A stretch of DNA of 64,000 nt from Hymenopus coronatus. Taxonomy: Eukaryota > Arthropoda > Insecta > Mantodea > Hymenopodidae. Made by a program: the position numbers and the translations under genes. Positions 32,917-44,797 of this stretch are shown piece after piece. The first letter of the stretch is position 1. Each line of letters begins with the position of its first letter. The notes under the pieces are model-generated. The model had not been told where the DNA came from. It worked only from the letters and a program-made list of their open reading frames with translations, and ran no database searches. The stretch is taken from NCBI GenBank assembly GCA_030762935.1, contig CM060895.1, positions 32,540,501 to 32,604,500 on the forward strand. The letters run 5' to 3'.

Positions 32917-33757
32917 TAATTTCTCTATACGTGCTATGTACATAGTGTATAGAGAAGGTATTGCACTCCACCAAAAAATGCGATACCGGGATTTCACCGG
33001 AAATATATGTTTTAGGGTCCCCTTTATCCAAAAAAAAGTATTTTCAGAAAAAGGTCCGTGTGTGTGTCCGTGTGTCTGTGAACACGATAACTCATTAACG
33101 AAAAGACGGTAAAATACCAAACTTGGTATTTAAGTTTTGTATCTTCCAGGGATGCGACAAGACAATTTTGAGAAAAATCCCCCCAGCTCAAACTACCCTT
33201 TACATGGAACTTTTTTCGAAAATTTTGATTTTCTTAAAAATGGCTCTAACACTTTTGATTAAAATACCGTATATTAAAGATATTTACCTGACAAATAAAA
33301 TGTATATGTTGAATTTTCTGTGCATAGCCTCTGAAGACTTTATTCTGGATGAATTTTACGGAATTTTGCATAACTGCTAAACCGTAAGACATGGACAAAA
33401 CTTACCGTACAAAAAACGTAGAGCACGTTAAAACACACAATTTATGTTATATACTTTTTTTTTTTGTGGAGTTGATCGCTTTTGAGATATTCCTTGTTAT
33501 TGGTTACAGCTTTGAAAAACTTTTCATACAGGAATTTGTCAACTCCTATCTATACAAACGTCACATAGTAACCAACTTTTGACTATCACTTTAACCTATG
33601 GTACTCCCTTTTTTCGCTTCTACTTACAAGGAAGCAAGTAATAACACTATTTCTGCTATTTTTTTCTCGATTAGCATGAAGTAAATAGAAGCATAAGCTT
33701 TTTAATAATATTTTTTGCAGAGATGTAGAGAAAGTCATGTTAATGGAACACATCAGA
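32917..33757 (-). mobile_element. HCE copy 24 (subfamily A, complete)
   Basis: AATTTCTCTATACGTGCTAT to GTCATGTTAATGGAACACAT, flanked by TTTTT on both sides. The complementary frames at 33123-33380 (85 codons) and 33391-33582 (63 codons) are intact examples of the two recurrent frames, ten bases apart. Confidence 0.9.
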
Positions 33758-33952
33758 TTTTTTTTTCTTATAATGTATGCAGAATTTTCATTGTAAAAAA
33801 TGGATGAAGTTATATATGTTAGGTAACTATGTCAAATTACGTGTTGCTATCCAGACAATGAAGTTCTAAACATGTTATTCATCCCATCAAATTCCACCGC
33901 ACAGTTAGCTGTAAGCGGGTTCGCAAAACTCCGAGGCAATTGAATTACAAAG

Positions 33953-34629
33953 AGTGTGATATGTTTCATTCACATGACTTACTCTACATCTCTGCAACAG
34001 ATATTATTAAAAAGCTTATGCTTCTCTTTACTTCATGCTAATCGAGAAAAAATCGGCAGAAATTGTCTTATTACTTGCTTTTTTGTAAGCAGAAGCGAAA
34101 TAAGCGAGTACCATAAGTTAAAGTGATAGCCAGAAGCTGGTTGCTATGTGACTGAAGTTCCTTTGCATGGACAGCAGTTGACAAATTCCTGTATGAGAAA
34201 AGTATAAGTTTTTTAAAGATGAAATCTAAAACAAGAATAACTCAAAAACGTTCAACTCCAGGAAAGAAATGCCTATTAACATAAATTGTGTGTTTTTAAG
34301 TACTCTACATATTTTGTGGGGTAAGTTTTTCTCCATCCGTTACGGTTTAGCAGTTATGTAAAATTTCGTAAAATTCATCCAGAATAAAGTAGGCTTCAAG
34401 ATATACATTTTATTTGTCAGGTAAATATCTTTAACACTTGATATTTTAATCAAAATCGTTAGAGCCATTTTTGAGAAAATCAAAATTTTCGAAAAAAGAT
34501 CCATGTAAAGGGTAGTTGGGGGTGAGGGATTTTCTTGAAAATCTTCGCGTCGCATCCTTGGAAGATACCAAACTTAAATACTCAGTTTGGTATTCAACGG
34601 CCTTTTCGTTTTTGAGCTTGCTGTCCACA

Positions 34630-34674
<45 letters not shown>

Positions 34675-34814
34675 ACACAAGAATTTGTTTTTAAAAATGT
34701 TTTTTTTTATTCAGGGGGGCCCAAGATGTGTATTTCCTGTGAAATCTCGGTATTTTTGGGTGGAGTGCAATATCTTTTCTATACACTATGTACATAGTAC
34801 GTCTAGAGAAAGTA
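33953..34814 (+). mobile_element. HCE copy 25 (subfamily A, complete)
   Basis: TGTGATATGTTTCATTCACA to GTCTAGAGAAAGTAA. The CA tract is a pure (CA)n of about 40 bp (34629-34668). A small deletion removes the GAGGCTATTCCCAGAAAATT block near 34395. Confidence 0.88.
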
Positions 34815-35209
34815 AACATTGCCTATGAAACACAGACAAAATTACTTAAAGATTCTTAAACTGTTTACTGAGCCTCAAAATGTGATATTAAATGCAATAT
34901 AATTATGTATATTCCTTTCCAGTTCAGGCTACCGCTGTCGCTAGTGTTGCTGGTGTCTAATGAATGTGGACTAATGAGGGGTTGCGGTGAGTTGCGCGGA
35001 TGGAGTGCATGGCACAGTCCGTACCGTAATGGTATAAACAGTGAGCATTTATGTTGACTTTCCATTTATCTCATTAACACTGAACTATAGTTAACGGATT
35101 TATCATAACTCACCTACTGAAGCAGCGTGGTAATGGGGCATCGTACACGATGAGTGAACATGCTCGTTTAACACACCATTGATTTTGAACAGCGGTTAAT
35201 GCACACTGG
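34815..35209. other. No recognisable feature
   Basis: No repeat block or coding motif recognised. Confidence 0.35.
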
Positions 35210-36041
35210 TTACTTTCTCTATACGTATTATATACAGAGTGTATAGAGAAGGTATTGCATTGTACCCAAAAACTCGATACCGAGATATCACCGGAAATAC
35301 ATGTTTTGAGACCACCTGAATCCAAAAGAAGCATTTGTAGAAAAATGTCCGTGTGTGTTTATCTGTCTGATGTGTGTGTGTCTGTGAGACTGTGGTCAAC
35401 ATAGCTCAAAAACGAAACGACCGTTAAACACCAAACTTGGTATTTAAGTTCAGTACCTTCCAAGGATGCGACACAAAGATTTTCAAGAAAATCCCCCACC
35501 TCCAATGTCTCTAACAATTTTGATTAAAATATCATATATTAAATATATATACTTGACAAATAATGTGTATATCTTGAATTTTCCGGGAATACCCTCTGAA
35601 GTCTACTTTATTCTGGATGAATTTTACGGAATTTTTATATCTGGTAAACCGTAAGAGATAGAAAAAAACGTATAACACAAAAAATGTAGAGCACATTAAA
35701 ACACATAATTTATGATATATAATTTTTTCCGTGGAGTTGATCGTTTTTTGGATATTCCTTGTTTTTTGCTTCAGCCTTAAAAAACTTATACTTTTCTCAT
35801 AAAGGAATTTGTCAACTCCTGTCCATACAAACAAAGGAACTTCAGTCACATAGCAACCAGCTTTTGGCTTTCACTTTAACTTCTGTTACTCCCTTATTTT
35901 GCTTCTACTTACAGGGAAGCAAGTAATAAGACTATTTCTGCTAATTTTTTCTCACTTAACATGAAGTAAATAGAAGCATAAACTTTTTAACAAAATGTGT
36001 TGCATAGATATAGAGAAAGTCATGTGAATGGATTACATCAG
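35210..36041 (-). mobile_element. HCE copy 26 (subfamily A, ~100 bp internal loss)
   Basis: TTACTTTCTCTATACGTATT to GTCATGTGAATGGATTACAT, followed by a T run. The block ACCCTTTACATGGAAC..CAAAAATGG is missing (CCCCCACCTCC joins AATGTCTC at 35503). Confidence 0.88.
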
Positions 36042-36249
36042 TTTTTTTTTTTTTTTCACAGCACCTGTACAATATATAACGTAATAGTGCGAGCAATAGC
36101 CACCGATAATATGAGATGGGACGGGTAATGCTGTGAAGTAAAACATTTCTAATAACAGAATTAGTGGCCTAAACCAGCAACCTCTACAAAACTCGTTAAT
36201 ATTATGTATCTGCTATTGGATTCTTTAAATAAACAGTATTATACCAAAA
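36042..36249. other. No recognisable feature
   Basis: Short spacer between HCE copies. Confidence 0.3.
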
Positions 36250-37128
36250 TCTTATGTATTCCAGTCGCATGACGTTCTCTACAAAAAGTTGTTACAAAAC
36301 ATTATTCAATTATTTCCATTGTGATAATCGAGATACGCATTAACAGAATTGGTTGTATTAGTTCCTTCTAAGCTGAAGGAATATACGAATTACTCAGGCT
36401 AAAGCGATAGTGAAATCTTTGGAAACAATAATTGATATTCGGTTAGCTTAGCACAGCTAGCAGTAAAACAAAAGAGAGATGAAAGAAAAGATGACCTCCC
36501 GTTTGAAAAAAGTTTAAGTAGTAATTTATACTAACGACAAGGAATATCTTGGAAACTATTCAACATTACAAAAATGTATATGCCAGAAAATGTGTTTTAA
36601 CGAGATAATACATTTTTTGTGTACTAACTTGTGTCATTTTTTATGGTTTACTAGTTATGTTAAATTCATTCAGCTTCTGAGACTATTTCCGTAAAACTCA
36701 AGATATATACACTTTATTTGTAATGAAAATATCTTTAATATACGTTATTTTAATCAATATCTCTACATCTGTTTTTAAAGAAAACACAACTTAAAAATAT
36801 TTCTATATAAAGAGCAGTTAGGGGTAGGGGAATTTTCCTGAAAAATTTCGCATACTTGGAAGGTACAAAACTTAAATATAATTTGGTATTTGGCGCTCTT
36901 TTAGATTTTGAGTTATGCTGTTGACGGATCATTTACTAAAACGTTTTTGGAATCAGGGATCTCTAAACATATATATCCGATGAAATATCGACATAGAATT
37001 GTATACAAATTAGGAAAAAAGTATTTTAAATAAACAAGCATAACATTTTGCAAAACGATATTATACAAAATATTATAATAGTAATGCAATGCCTTCTCTA
37101 CCTACTATATGCATAGTACGTGTAGAAA
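36250..37128 (+). mobile_element. HCE copy 27 (subfamily C), first unit of a tandem array
   Basis: TCTTATGTATTCCAGTCGCA start; ACAATAATTGATATTCGGTT and AGAGAGATGAAAG are the subfamily C markers. About 75 bp of unrelated AT-rich sequence (37005-37080) interrupts the 3' region, after which TGCAATGCCTTCTCTAC and a hairpin ending ACGTGTAG complete it. The final AAAGTAA is reduced to A residues at the junction with copy 28. Confidence 0.82.
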
Positions 37129-37131
37129 AAA

Positions 37132-38015
37132 ACTTATGTGTTCCATTCACATGACTTTCTCTGCATCTCTGCAACAAATTATTGCTAAAATGTTTATGTT
37201 TCTATTTACTTCATTCTAATCGAGAAGCAATTAGTAGAAATAGCTTTATTACTTGCTTCCTTGTAAGTAGAAACGAAATAAGGGAGTAACATAGGTTAAA
37301 GTGATAGTCAAAAGCTGGTTGCTATGTGACTGAAGTTCCTTTGCATGGACAGCAGTTGACAAATTACTGTATGAGAAAAGTATAAGTTTTTTAAAGATGA
37401 AATCTAAAACAAGGATAGCTCAAAAACGATCAGCTCGAGGAAAAAACGCCTGTAACATAACTTGTGTGTTTTAAAGTGCTTTATATATTTTGTGAGGTAA
37501 GTTTTTCTCCATCTCTTACGGTTTAGCACTTATGTAAAATTCCGTAAAATTCATCCAGAATAAAGTAGGCTTCAGTGGCTATTCCCATAAAATTCAAGAT
37601 ATACATTTTATTTGTCAGGAAAATATCTTTAATATACGACATTTTAATCAAAATCCTTAGAGCCATTTTTGAGAAAATCAAAATTTTCGAAAAAAGTTGC
37701 ATGTAAAGGGTAGTTTGGGGTGGCGGGACATTTCTCAAAATCTTGTGTCGCATCCCTGGAAGATAACAAACTTAAATACCAAGTTTGGTTTTTAACGGTC
37801 TATTCGCTTTTGAGTTATGCTGCCCACACACACACATACAATATATCAGACACACAGAAAGACAGACACACACGAACATTTTTCTAAAAATGCTTTTTCT
37901 TGGATTCAGGGGTTGTCAAAACATATATTTGCGGTGAAATATCGGTATCGAATTTTTGGGTCCAATGCAATACCTTCTCTATACACTATGTACATTGTAC
38001 GTATAGAGAAAGTAA
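37132..38015 (+). mobile_element. HCE copy 28 (subfamily A), second unit of the array
   Basis: ACTTATGTGTTCCATTCACA to CGTATAGAGAAAGTAA. Its tract is CACACACACACATACAATAT with GACACACAGAAAGACAGACA. Copy 29 follows after only three A residues. Confidence 0.92.
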
Positions 38016-38018
38016 AAA

Positions 38019-38723
38019 TCTGATGTGTTCCAATCATATGACTTTCTCTACATCTCTGCAACAAATTATTGTTAAAGAGTATATGCTTCTATTTACTTCC
38101 TGCTAATTGAGAAAAAAAATTAGCAGAAATAGTCTTATTACTTACTTCCTTGTAAGTAGAAGCGAAATAAGAGAATACCATAGGTTAAAGTGATAGTCAA
38201 AAGCTGGTTTCTATGTGAATGAAGTTCCTTTGTTTGTATGGATATGAGTTGACATATTCCTGTATGAGAAAATTTAAGTTGTTCAAAGCTGAAACAAAAA
38301 GGAAGGAATATATAAAAAACGATCAGCTCCTTAAAAAAAATGTATACAACATAAATTCTGTGTTTTAATGTGCTCTAAATTTTGTATGTGGTAAGGTTTT
38401 GTCCATTTCTTACGGTTTAAAAGTTATGCAAAATTCAGTAAAATTCATCCAGAAGAAAGTAATCTTCAGAGGCTATTCCCAGAAAATTCAACATATACAT
38501 CTTATGTGTCAGGTAAATACGTTTAATATACAATATTTTAATCAAAATTGTTACAGTCATTTTTAAGAAAATAAAATTTTTTGAAATTTTTTTCATGTAA
38601 GGGTGGGGAATTTTCTTGAAGATCTTCGTATCGCATCCTTGGAAGATAGCAAACTTATATACCAAGTTGTTTTAACGGTCTATTCATTTTTGAACTATGC
38701 TCAGAACATACTCACACATACAC

Positions 38724-38762
<39 letters not shown>

Positions 38763-38899
38763 CACAGGGATATTTTTTAAAAAATGTTTTTTTGTATTCA
38801 GGGGTTTCAAAACATATATTTCCGGTGAGATCTCGGTATCGAATTTTTGGGTCCAATGCAATACCTTCTCTATACACTATGTACGTATAGAGAAAGTAA
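38019..38899 (+). mobile_element. HCE copy 29 (subfamily A), third unit of the array
   Basis: TCTGATGTGTTCCAATCATA to ACGTATAGAGAAAGTAA. Here the microsatellite is (CAGA)n (38722-38760) in place of (CA)n, and the hairpin loop is shortened (TATACACTATGTACGTATAG). Confidence 0.92.
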
Positions 38900-39158
38900 A
38901 AATGGAAGTTAACTGTGTTTTTCATAAACACGTAGCTGCCAGGTGTCCAACTATTAATATGTTCTAATACTGTATTGGTACAGATGACAATGTCAAGTTA
39001 ATTTATTGAGTTTAATCAGTCCCTTGAAAAGCAATTTGAATAACTCAAATGCAATCACGACTCCAAAGCTAATGTAATTAACTTTTTGTGTAATCAGTAG
39101 AGACACAATATTAGGACATACCATCAGGTGAGCCAGAGAACCAGGCCGGTATAAAAAA
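38900..39158. other. No recognisable feature
   Basis: Short spacer sequence. Confidence 0.3.
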
Positions 39159-39217
39159 TCTGACGTGTTACATTCACATGACTTTCTCTACATCGCTGTA
39201 ACAAATTATTGTTAAAA
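39159..39217 (+). mobile_element. HCE copy 30, 59 bp 5' end
   Basis: TCTGACGTGTTACATTCACA, then TACATCGCTGTAACAAATTA and TTGTTAAAAA. It is immediately followed by a complete copy starting with the same 5' end. Confidence 0.88.
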
Positions 39218-39218
39218 A

Positions 39219-40129
39219 TCTGATGTGTTCCATTCACATGACTTTCTCTACCTCTCTGCAACAAATTACTGATGAAAAGCTTATGCTTCTATTTACTTCA
39301 TGCTAATCGAGAAAAAAAAAATTAGCAGAAATAGTCTTATTACTTGCTTTCTTGTAAGCAGAAGGGAAATAAGGGAGTACTACAGGTTAAACTAATAATC
39401 AAAAGCTGGTTGCTATGTGACTGAAGTTTCTTTGTTTGTATGGATAGAAGTTGACAAATTCCTGTATGAGAAAAGTATAAGCTTTTCATAGCTGAAAACA
39501 AAAACAAGGAATATGTCAAAAACGATCAACTCAACGAAAAAAGAAAATGTATATAAGATAAATTGTGCGTTTTAAGATGCTCTACATTTTATATTGTACG
39601 TTTTTCTGCACCTCTTACAGTTTAGCAGTTATGCAAAAATCCATAACATTCATCGAGAATAAAGTAGTCTTCAGAGGCTATTCCCAGAAAATTCAAAATA
39701 TACATTTTATTTGTCTTTAATATACGAAATTTTAATCAAAATCGTTAGAGCTATTTTTGAGAAAATCGAAATTTTCAAAAAAAGTTCCATGTAAAGGGTA
39801 GTTTGGGGTGGAGGGATTTTTCTCAAAATTTTCGTGTCGCATCCCTGGAAGATAGTAAACTTAAATATCGAGTTTGGTACTTTACCGACTTTTCGTTTTT
39901 GAGTTATCGTGTTCACAGACACACGGACACACTGACACACGGACACACGGACACACTGACACACGGACACACGGACACACACACACACGGACCTTTTTGT
40001 GAAAATATTTTTTTTGGATAAAGGGGACTCTAAAACATATATTTCCGTTGAAATCTCGGTATCGAATTTTTTGGTGGAGTGCAGTACCTTCTCTATACAC
40101 TATGTACATAGTGCGTATAGAGAAAGTAA
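39219..40129 (+). mobile_element. HCE copy 31 (subfamily A, complete)
   Basis: TCTGATGTGTTCCATTCACA to GCGTATAGAGAAAGTAA. The minisatellite is the most expanded of its kind (CACGGACACACTGACACACG repeated about 2.5 times, 39920-39990). The hairpin is essentially perfect (TATACACTATGTACATAGTG). Confidence 0.93.
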
Positions 40130-40137
40130 AAATATAT

Positions 40138-40900
40138 TCTTGTATCTACTTTATGATGATCGAGATAAACATTAGAAGAAATTGTCTTAATTACTTGCTT
40201 CCTTGTAAATAGAAGAACAGTAAGGGAACACACTTGGCTAAAAGAAAGTCAAATCTTTTAAAAGCTGGTTGCCAAGTGGTTGAAATCCGTTTATATGCCA
40301 GAAGTTTACAATTTTCCATCTGAGACAAGTTTAAGTATTTTGAATCTGAAACAAATTACAAGGAATATCTGAGATGTGGTCAATTCCACGAAAAAAGGTA
40401 TATGACATAAAGTGTGTGTTATAACGTGATCTACATTATTTGTCACGTAAGTCTTACGATTTACCAGCAAAGTCATTCAGGATAAACAGGTATTTAGAGG
40501 CTATTCCCAGAAAATTCAAAATATACTTTTTCTTTGCCCTATAAATATCTTTAATATACGGTATTTTAATAAACAATCGTTAGCGCAAATTTGAGAAAAT
40601 TGAAAATTTTTCCATGTAAAGTGTAGTTTGGGGTTAAGGGATTTTTCTCAAAATCTTTGTGTCGCATCCCTGGAAGATATTTAGCTTAAATACCAAATTT
40701 GGTATTTTACCGACTTTGCGTTTTTGAGATATTGTGTTCAGAGACACACGGACACACACGCGCACCTTTTTCTAAATTTTTTTTTTGGACACAGGGGATC
40801 CTAAAACGTGTATTTACGGTGAAACCTTGGTTTGGAATTTTTGGGAGAAATGCAATATCTTCTCTATACAAAATGTACCTAGGACGTGTAGAGAAAGTAA
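40138..40900 (+). mobile_element. HCE copy 32 (5'-truncated)
   Basis: Begins inside the element (TCTACTTTATGATGATCGAG) a few bases after the 3' end of copy 31; about 70 bp of 5' end is missing. It ends CGTGTAGAGAAAGTAA. Confidence 0.88.
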
Positions 40901-40959
40901 CAATACGATTATAGTGGCTTGATAAACATTCGGGTGCGCGATTTTTCATAATTTTAGTT

Positions 40960-41275
40960 CAATCCCTGATCACTACTCTCCGCTGCTATCGCTTGTGTTG
41001 CCGCCATTTAACACTATAGGTGCACTTATATTAGTTTCTACACATACACCTCCGTCTCGTCCAGGACTGGTGCAGACAGTTTTATTTTGGCTTTAATTAC
41101 TTATGAAGATGGAGCACCGGTGGAATGCGATGGCGGGGGAAACCGGAAAACCCGGAGAAAACCCGCCCCAGCTCCGCTTTGTCCACCACAAATCTCACAT
41201 GCGGTCGCTTGGGATCGAACCCGGGTCGTCTAGGTGAGAGGCGAATGGTCTAACCACTGGGCCACGGCGCGGCCA
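40960..41275 (-). repeat. tRNA-derived SINE, singleton family
   Basis: Minus strand: GCCGCGCCGTGGCCCAGTGG (A box), CCATTCGCCTCTCACCTAGA, ACCCGGGTTCGATCCCAAGC (B box), GGTTTTCTCCGGGTTTTCCG, then a body with GTCCTGGACGAGACGGAGGT. It adjoins the reverse-transcriptase fragment. Confidence 0.75.
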
Positions 41276-41280
41276 TGTGC

Positions 41281-41830
41281 AACGGATGTCCGTTAACCCG
41301 GGCTCCGTTCACCAGAAAACGCCCCGTCCCGCAGTAGCCTAGATACCCAACTTCTCCTATCAAGGCCTGAGGATAGAGTGGGGAAATTCCATCAAATACC
41401 TGGGCGTCACTCTTGATAAGACCTAACTTTTCGTGAACACCTGCGGGGAACGTCGGACAGAGCGAAGGAGGCGGTGGCCTCCCTTTACCCTGTTCTGGCC
41501 TCCCAAATGCGGTTCATTTAAAGTTACGTCTTTTCAAGGCGCCCATAGTCCCCGTGATGCTCTACGCCTACGAAGTGTGGGATATGGCAGCAGACTCCTG
41601 GCTTCTCTGGTTACAGCGGTTACAGAATGGAGGACTCCGGTCCTTATATTCTGTATGTCGAGGCTTCTACATGAAGCTTCGGTCCTCCCATATATAGATG
41701 TCATTAGACGCCGGGCTCAAAAATTTTACGCCAGATTGGGTGTACATGAGAACGCACTTGTCAGAGCGCTGGGGGAGTACTTACCCACTGAACGCTGGTA
41801 ACAACGGCTTCAAGCCAGCCAACAGAAAAA
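41281..41830 (+). pseudogene. 3' end of a jockey/CR1-type non-LTR retrotransposon
   Basis: Broken-frame translation gives KYLGVTLDKT (about 41390-41412), DRAKEAVASLYPVLASQMRF (41455-41514), FKAPIVPVMLYAYEVW (about 41537-41582), LQRLQNGGLRSLYSVCRGFY (41607-41670) and RRRAQKFYARLGVHENALVR (41707-41766). These correspond in order to the C-terminal thumb region of jockey-clade reverse transcriptases (KYLGVxLD..LYPLL..YGxxxW..LQRxQN). At least three frameshifts and stops (TAA after DKT; TAG before the RRRAQ block). The catalytic YADD region lies upstream and is absent, so this is a 5'-truncated dead insertion. An A run near 41884-41900 may be its tail. Confidence 0.85.
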
Positions 41831-41909
41831 TAGCTGAACTAAATACTCTCATCATTGGGATAGGCCAATCAAAATTATCCAACAAAAAAAAAAAAAAAAT
41901 CACAAATTA

Positions 41910-43060
41910 AACACCAGCGGAGCTGAGGAAAGCATGCTGATCCTGAAAATGCAACCGTTCCAGGAGCCCATCTAGCGCTACCTCCTTAACATCATCACCC
42001 GAAACCTCAAAATATAAAACAACCTTCACCTCATCCCTGTGGTTAATACCTTACCAGGGTAACAGCAACAACACGAGCCTACCAGATCTCGCTCACATGC
42101 ACACACGCATATTAGTTTCCTGTTATGTTGGAGAACCTCTGCTCTTTTCATTCCTATCTTGTGATTTTGGTGTCAACCGTTAGTTAATAATTTGTAGAAT
42201 AACAGTGAAGTAAATTACTATATGTAATAGTTGTGTGGTTAAAATACACCTCGTGTATTCTTTACAAATGCATAGGCACTAGTATTATCCTTGTCCAAAT
42301 TCCCATTAGCTTGCGGTAAACATTTTGTGGAATTAGAGCGATGCTGGAAAATCATTTCTTTCTTTTCTCTTTTGTTCCCTTAACTACATAATTAGGCACC
42401 CTAGAGGGAAAAAAATGAAGAGAAACTTGAAGGTAAAAGGGGCACGTTGAGCTTTCGTTCCACTTGAATGGACGTACACTAATGAACAGAGCGTTCTGTC
42501 ATTTTTCCTTTTTGTTTTATTTCCGCCATTGACAGACTGCCATAGCCAAGAGAGGAGAATCCTTGCTTGAGGAATGGTATCGCACTGTCACTAAAAGCTC
42601 TTGAGACGAAAAAGCCTTAATTCTCCAATCCCCAAAAATATAGCAATAAAGAGCTGAATTGCAGGGAAAGAAGCAAAGACTTTTTCTTATTTCCTTCGTT
42701 CTTTCCTTTTTCATCCTCTGGATATTTTAGAGTGAAGAAAAACATTACGTACTTAGGTATTATTATATAAAAGGAAGAAAACAGAACGGAACTTAAGAGA
42801 GAGAGAGTGGGGGGAGGGGTGGGGAGTGGAAAGCCAGTTCAACACAGCTCCACAAAATGAAATAGGTGGCAGAGTTAAAAAAGCTGTTTTCTTCTACCCC
42901 CCTCCTTTTCTTTCTTTGTGCAGCCATTTTCCTTCTTTGCTTTTAACTGTTTTTTCAGATGGCGACTACTTTCTTATATTTTTTCACAATATTTAGCTTT
43001 AATTCATCTCTTCCTTCATTGTTATTTTTAGTTCTGAACTTTAAATGCGTCGTCTTATAA
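41910..43060. other. Unassigned, repeat-poor sequence
   Basis: Contains a purine-rich GA/G run at about 42798-42832 and pyrimidine-rich stretches (42895-42930). No ORF with a recognisable domain. It is one of the quieter parts of the window. Confidence 0.4.
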
Positions 43061-43087
43061 AGTGTTTTTCTCGAATGTCTACGAAAG

Positions 43088-43190
43088 AGAATAGCCCTGA
43101 GGAAGCCTTATCACAAGATGGGCGAAACGTCGGCAGATTTTAGCCTTAAGACGCGGTCTACACCGGAAACTCTGGACCAAGATAATTTTT
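43088..43190 (+). repeat. Repeat end with GAAACGTCGGCAGA motif (possible Penelope-like)
   Basis: CCTGAGGAAGCCTTATCACA, then GGGCGAAACGTCGGCAGA, then AAGACGCGGTCTACACCGGA. The CTGAGGA + short stem + GAAACGTC order parallels the motif at 31640-31800 on the other strand and is reminiscent of a hammerhead core. CGTC can pair with the downstream GACG, but the expected cleavage triplet is not intact. Confidence 0.4.
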
Positions 43191-43199
43191 AAACTTGTC

Positions 43200-43776
43200 T
43201 CTGGAAGACAATTTGTGAAGATGGTCTTTTCGAAACTCAAAGCAATTAAAAACTATAAAGTCGTAACACGAATGGGATGCTGTGTTGAGAGGACTCGCGT
43301 TATGGTGATATGTGATTTAGGAGCTGGATGCTGAGAAGAGATGATATTGTGAAGCTGTTTCTCTGTGTTGTCCTGAGTTGGTAGAAATGTGTGGCTCTAA
43401 CAATGTGTGATATATTAGCTTGATATAGACATCCGCCCCGTGTGTTACCTCTGTTGGTACACCTGTTTCGTTCGTCTGGTTTTTATTTTGTCAATTGTTG
43501 GCGAACGTAAAGTTGGCCGTTGCAATTACTCGGTTTCTGCATTTTATTTTTGTTAAGGATATTCTGAATGATTAAGAATTATATTACTAGCTGCAAGTTG
43601 GTGAGTAGAGCTTTTTTATCCTCTTGCTTGTTAAATAGAGTCCGGGTGAAAGAAGAGAAATAGTGATCGATTTAAGAACTGTGAACTGTTCTATTAAGCT
43701 TGATTTTTGTAGTTAGGTTCCCCTTCATTGGCACTTGTGTCTTTTTTTTAAAATAGTTTACATAAGAACTAAAAAA
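43200..43776. other. No recognisable feature
   Basis: No HCE, SINE or coding motif recognised. Confidence 0.35.
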
Positions 43777-44630
43777 TCTAATGTGTTACACTCACATGAC
43801 TTTCTCTAGTTACTCAACAAACAAACTTCTTACAAAAGATAATTCTTCTTTCAACACCATGTTAATCGAGATAAACATTAGCAGAATTGTATTACTTAGT
43901 TTCTTATAAGAATTGAACTAAGGGAATGCACTAGCTAAAGTGACAGTCAAATGTTTTAAAAGCTGTCGTTATGAGATTATCATTGCAAATTGCTTCTTTG
44001 CTTGGCCAGGAGTAGAGCAAAAGAAAGACGGTCTGAGAAAAGTACAAGTACTTCACAATTAAAACCAATAACAATGAATACCTAGAAAACGGTAAGCTCC
44101 ACGAAAAAATGTATATGACATAACTGAGTATTTTAACAAGATCGTAAGTTTTTGTCCATCTCTTAGGATTTATTAGTTATGCCAAATTAAGCAAAATTCA
44201 TTCGGAATAAACAGGTCTTTAGAAGCTATTCGCAGAAAATTCAAGACTTACCTTTTATTTGTGATAGAAATGGCTTTAATATGAGGTATTTTAATGAAAA
44301 TCGTTACAGTCATTTTTAAGAACAATGTTTTCGAAAAATTTTCCATGTTAAGCGTAGTTAGGAGTGGGGGGATTTTCTTGAAAATCTTCGTGTCGTATGC
44401 TTGGTTTATATCAAACTTAAACACCAAGTATGGTATTTAACCGTCTTTTCGTTTTTGAGTTATGCTGTCCAAAGACACACACACACACACATGTATCCTG
44501 TTTCTGAAAATGCTTTTTCTTTTGGATTCAGGAAGTCCTAAAATATGTATTTCCGGTGAAATCTCGACATCGAATTTTTGGGTGGAAACAATATTTCTTT
44601 ATCCCTGTGTACACTGTAATGTACATAAGG
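43777..44630 (+). mobile_element. HCE copy 33 (subfamily B, 3' hairpin damaged)
   Basis: TCTAATGTGTTACACTCACA start and TTGGCCAGGAGTAGAGC marker. The end reads ATCCCTGTGTACACTGTAAT without the closing arm and AAAGTAA, so the terminus is truncated. Confidence 0.83.
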
Positions 44631-44797
44631 ATGTCAGAATAATACGGCACAATATTAGTGTTTTTGTGCTCTCGATTGGCGAGATTCCTTATTACCAGTA
44701 CAATAAAAGTATGCTTCCTCTGAGACGCTCTATATACGGAATTACAGAAAAGTCCTTCTTATCTCCAAAGATGAACACCGTTTACTTCTTTGTATTT
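44631..44797. other. Short spacer
   Basis: Nothing recognised. Confidence 0.25.

Noticed and set aside
33123..33380. Host protein-coding gene of 85 codons
   Set aside because: It lies entirely inside an HCE and recurs only in other HCE copies. It is kept as a finding about the element, not as a gene.
38722..38760. Telomeric or satellite repeat
   Set aside because: The CAGA run sits at the usual microsatellite position of an HCE and is short.
41433..41801. Intact 122-codon gene
   Set aside because: The frame is a shifted reading of a jockey-type reverse transcriptase end; the conserved residues are spread over several frames.
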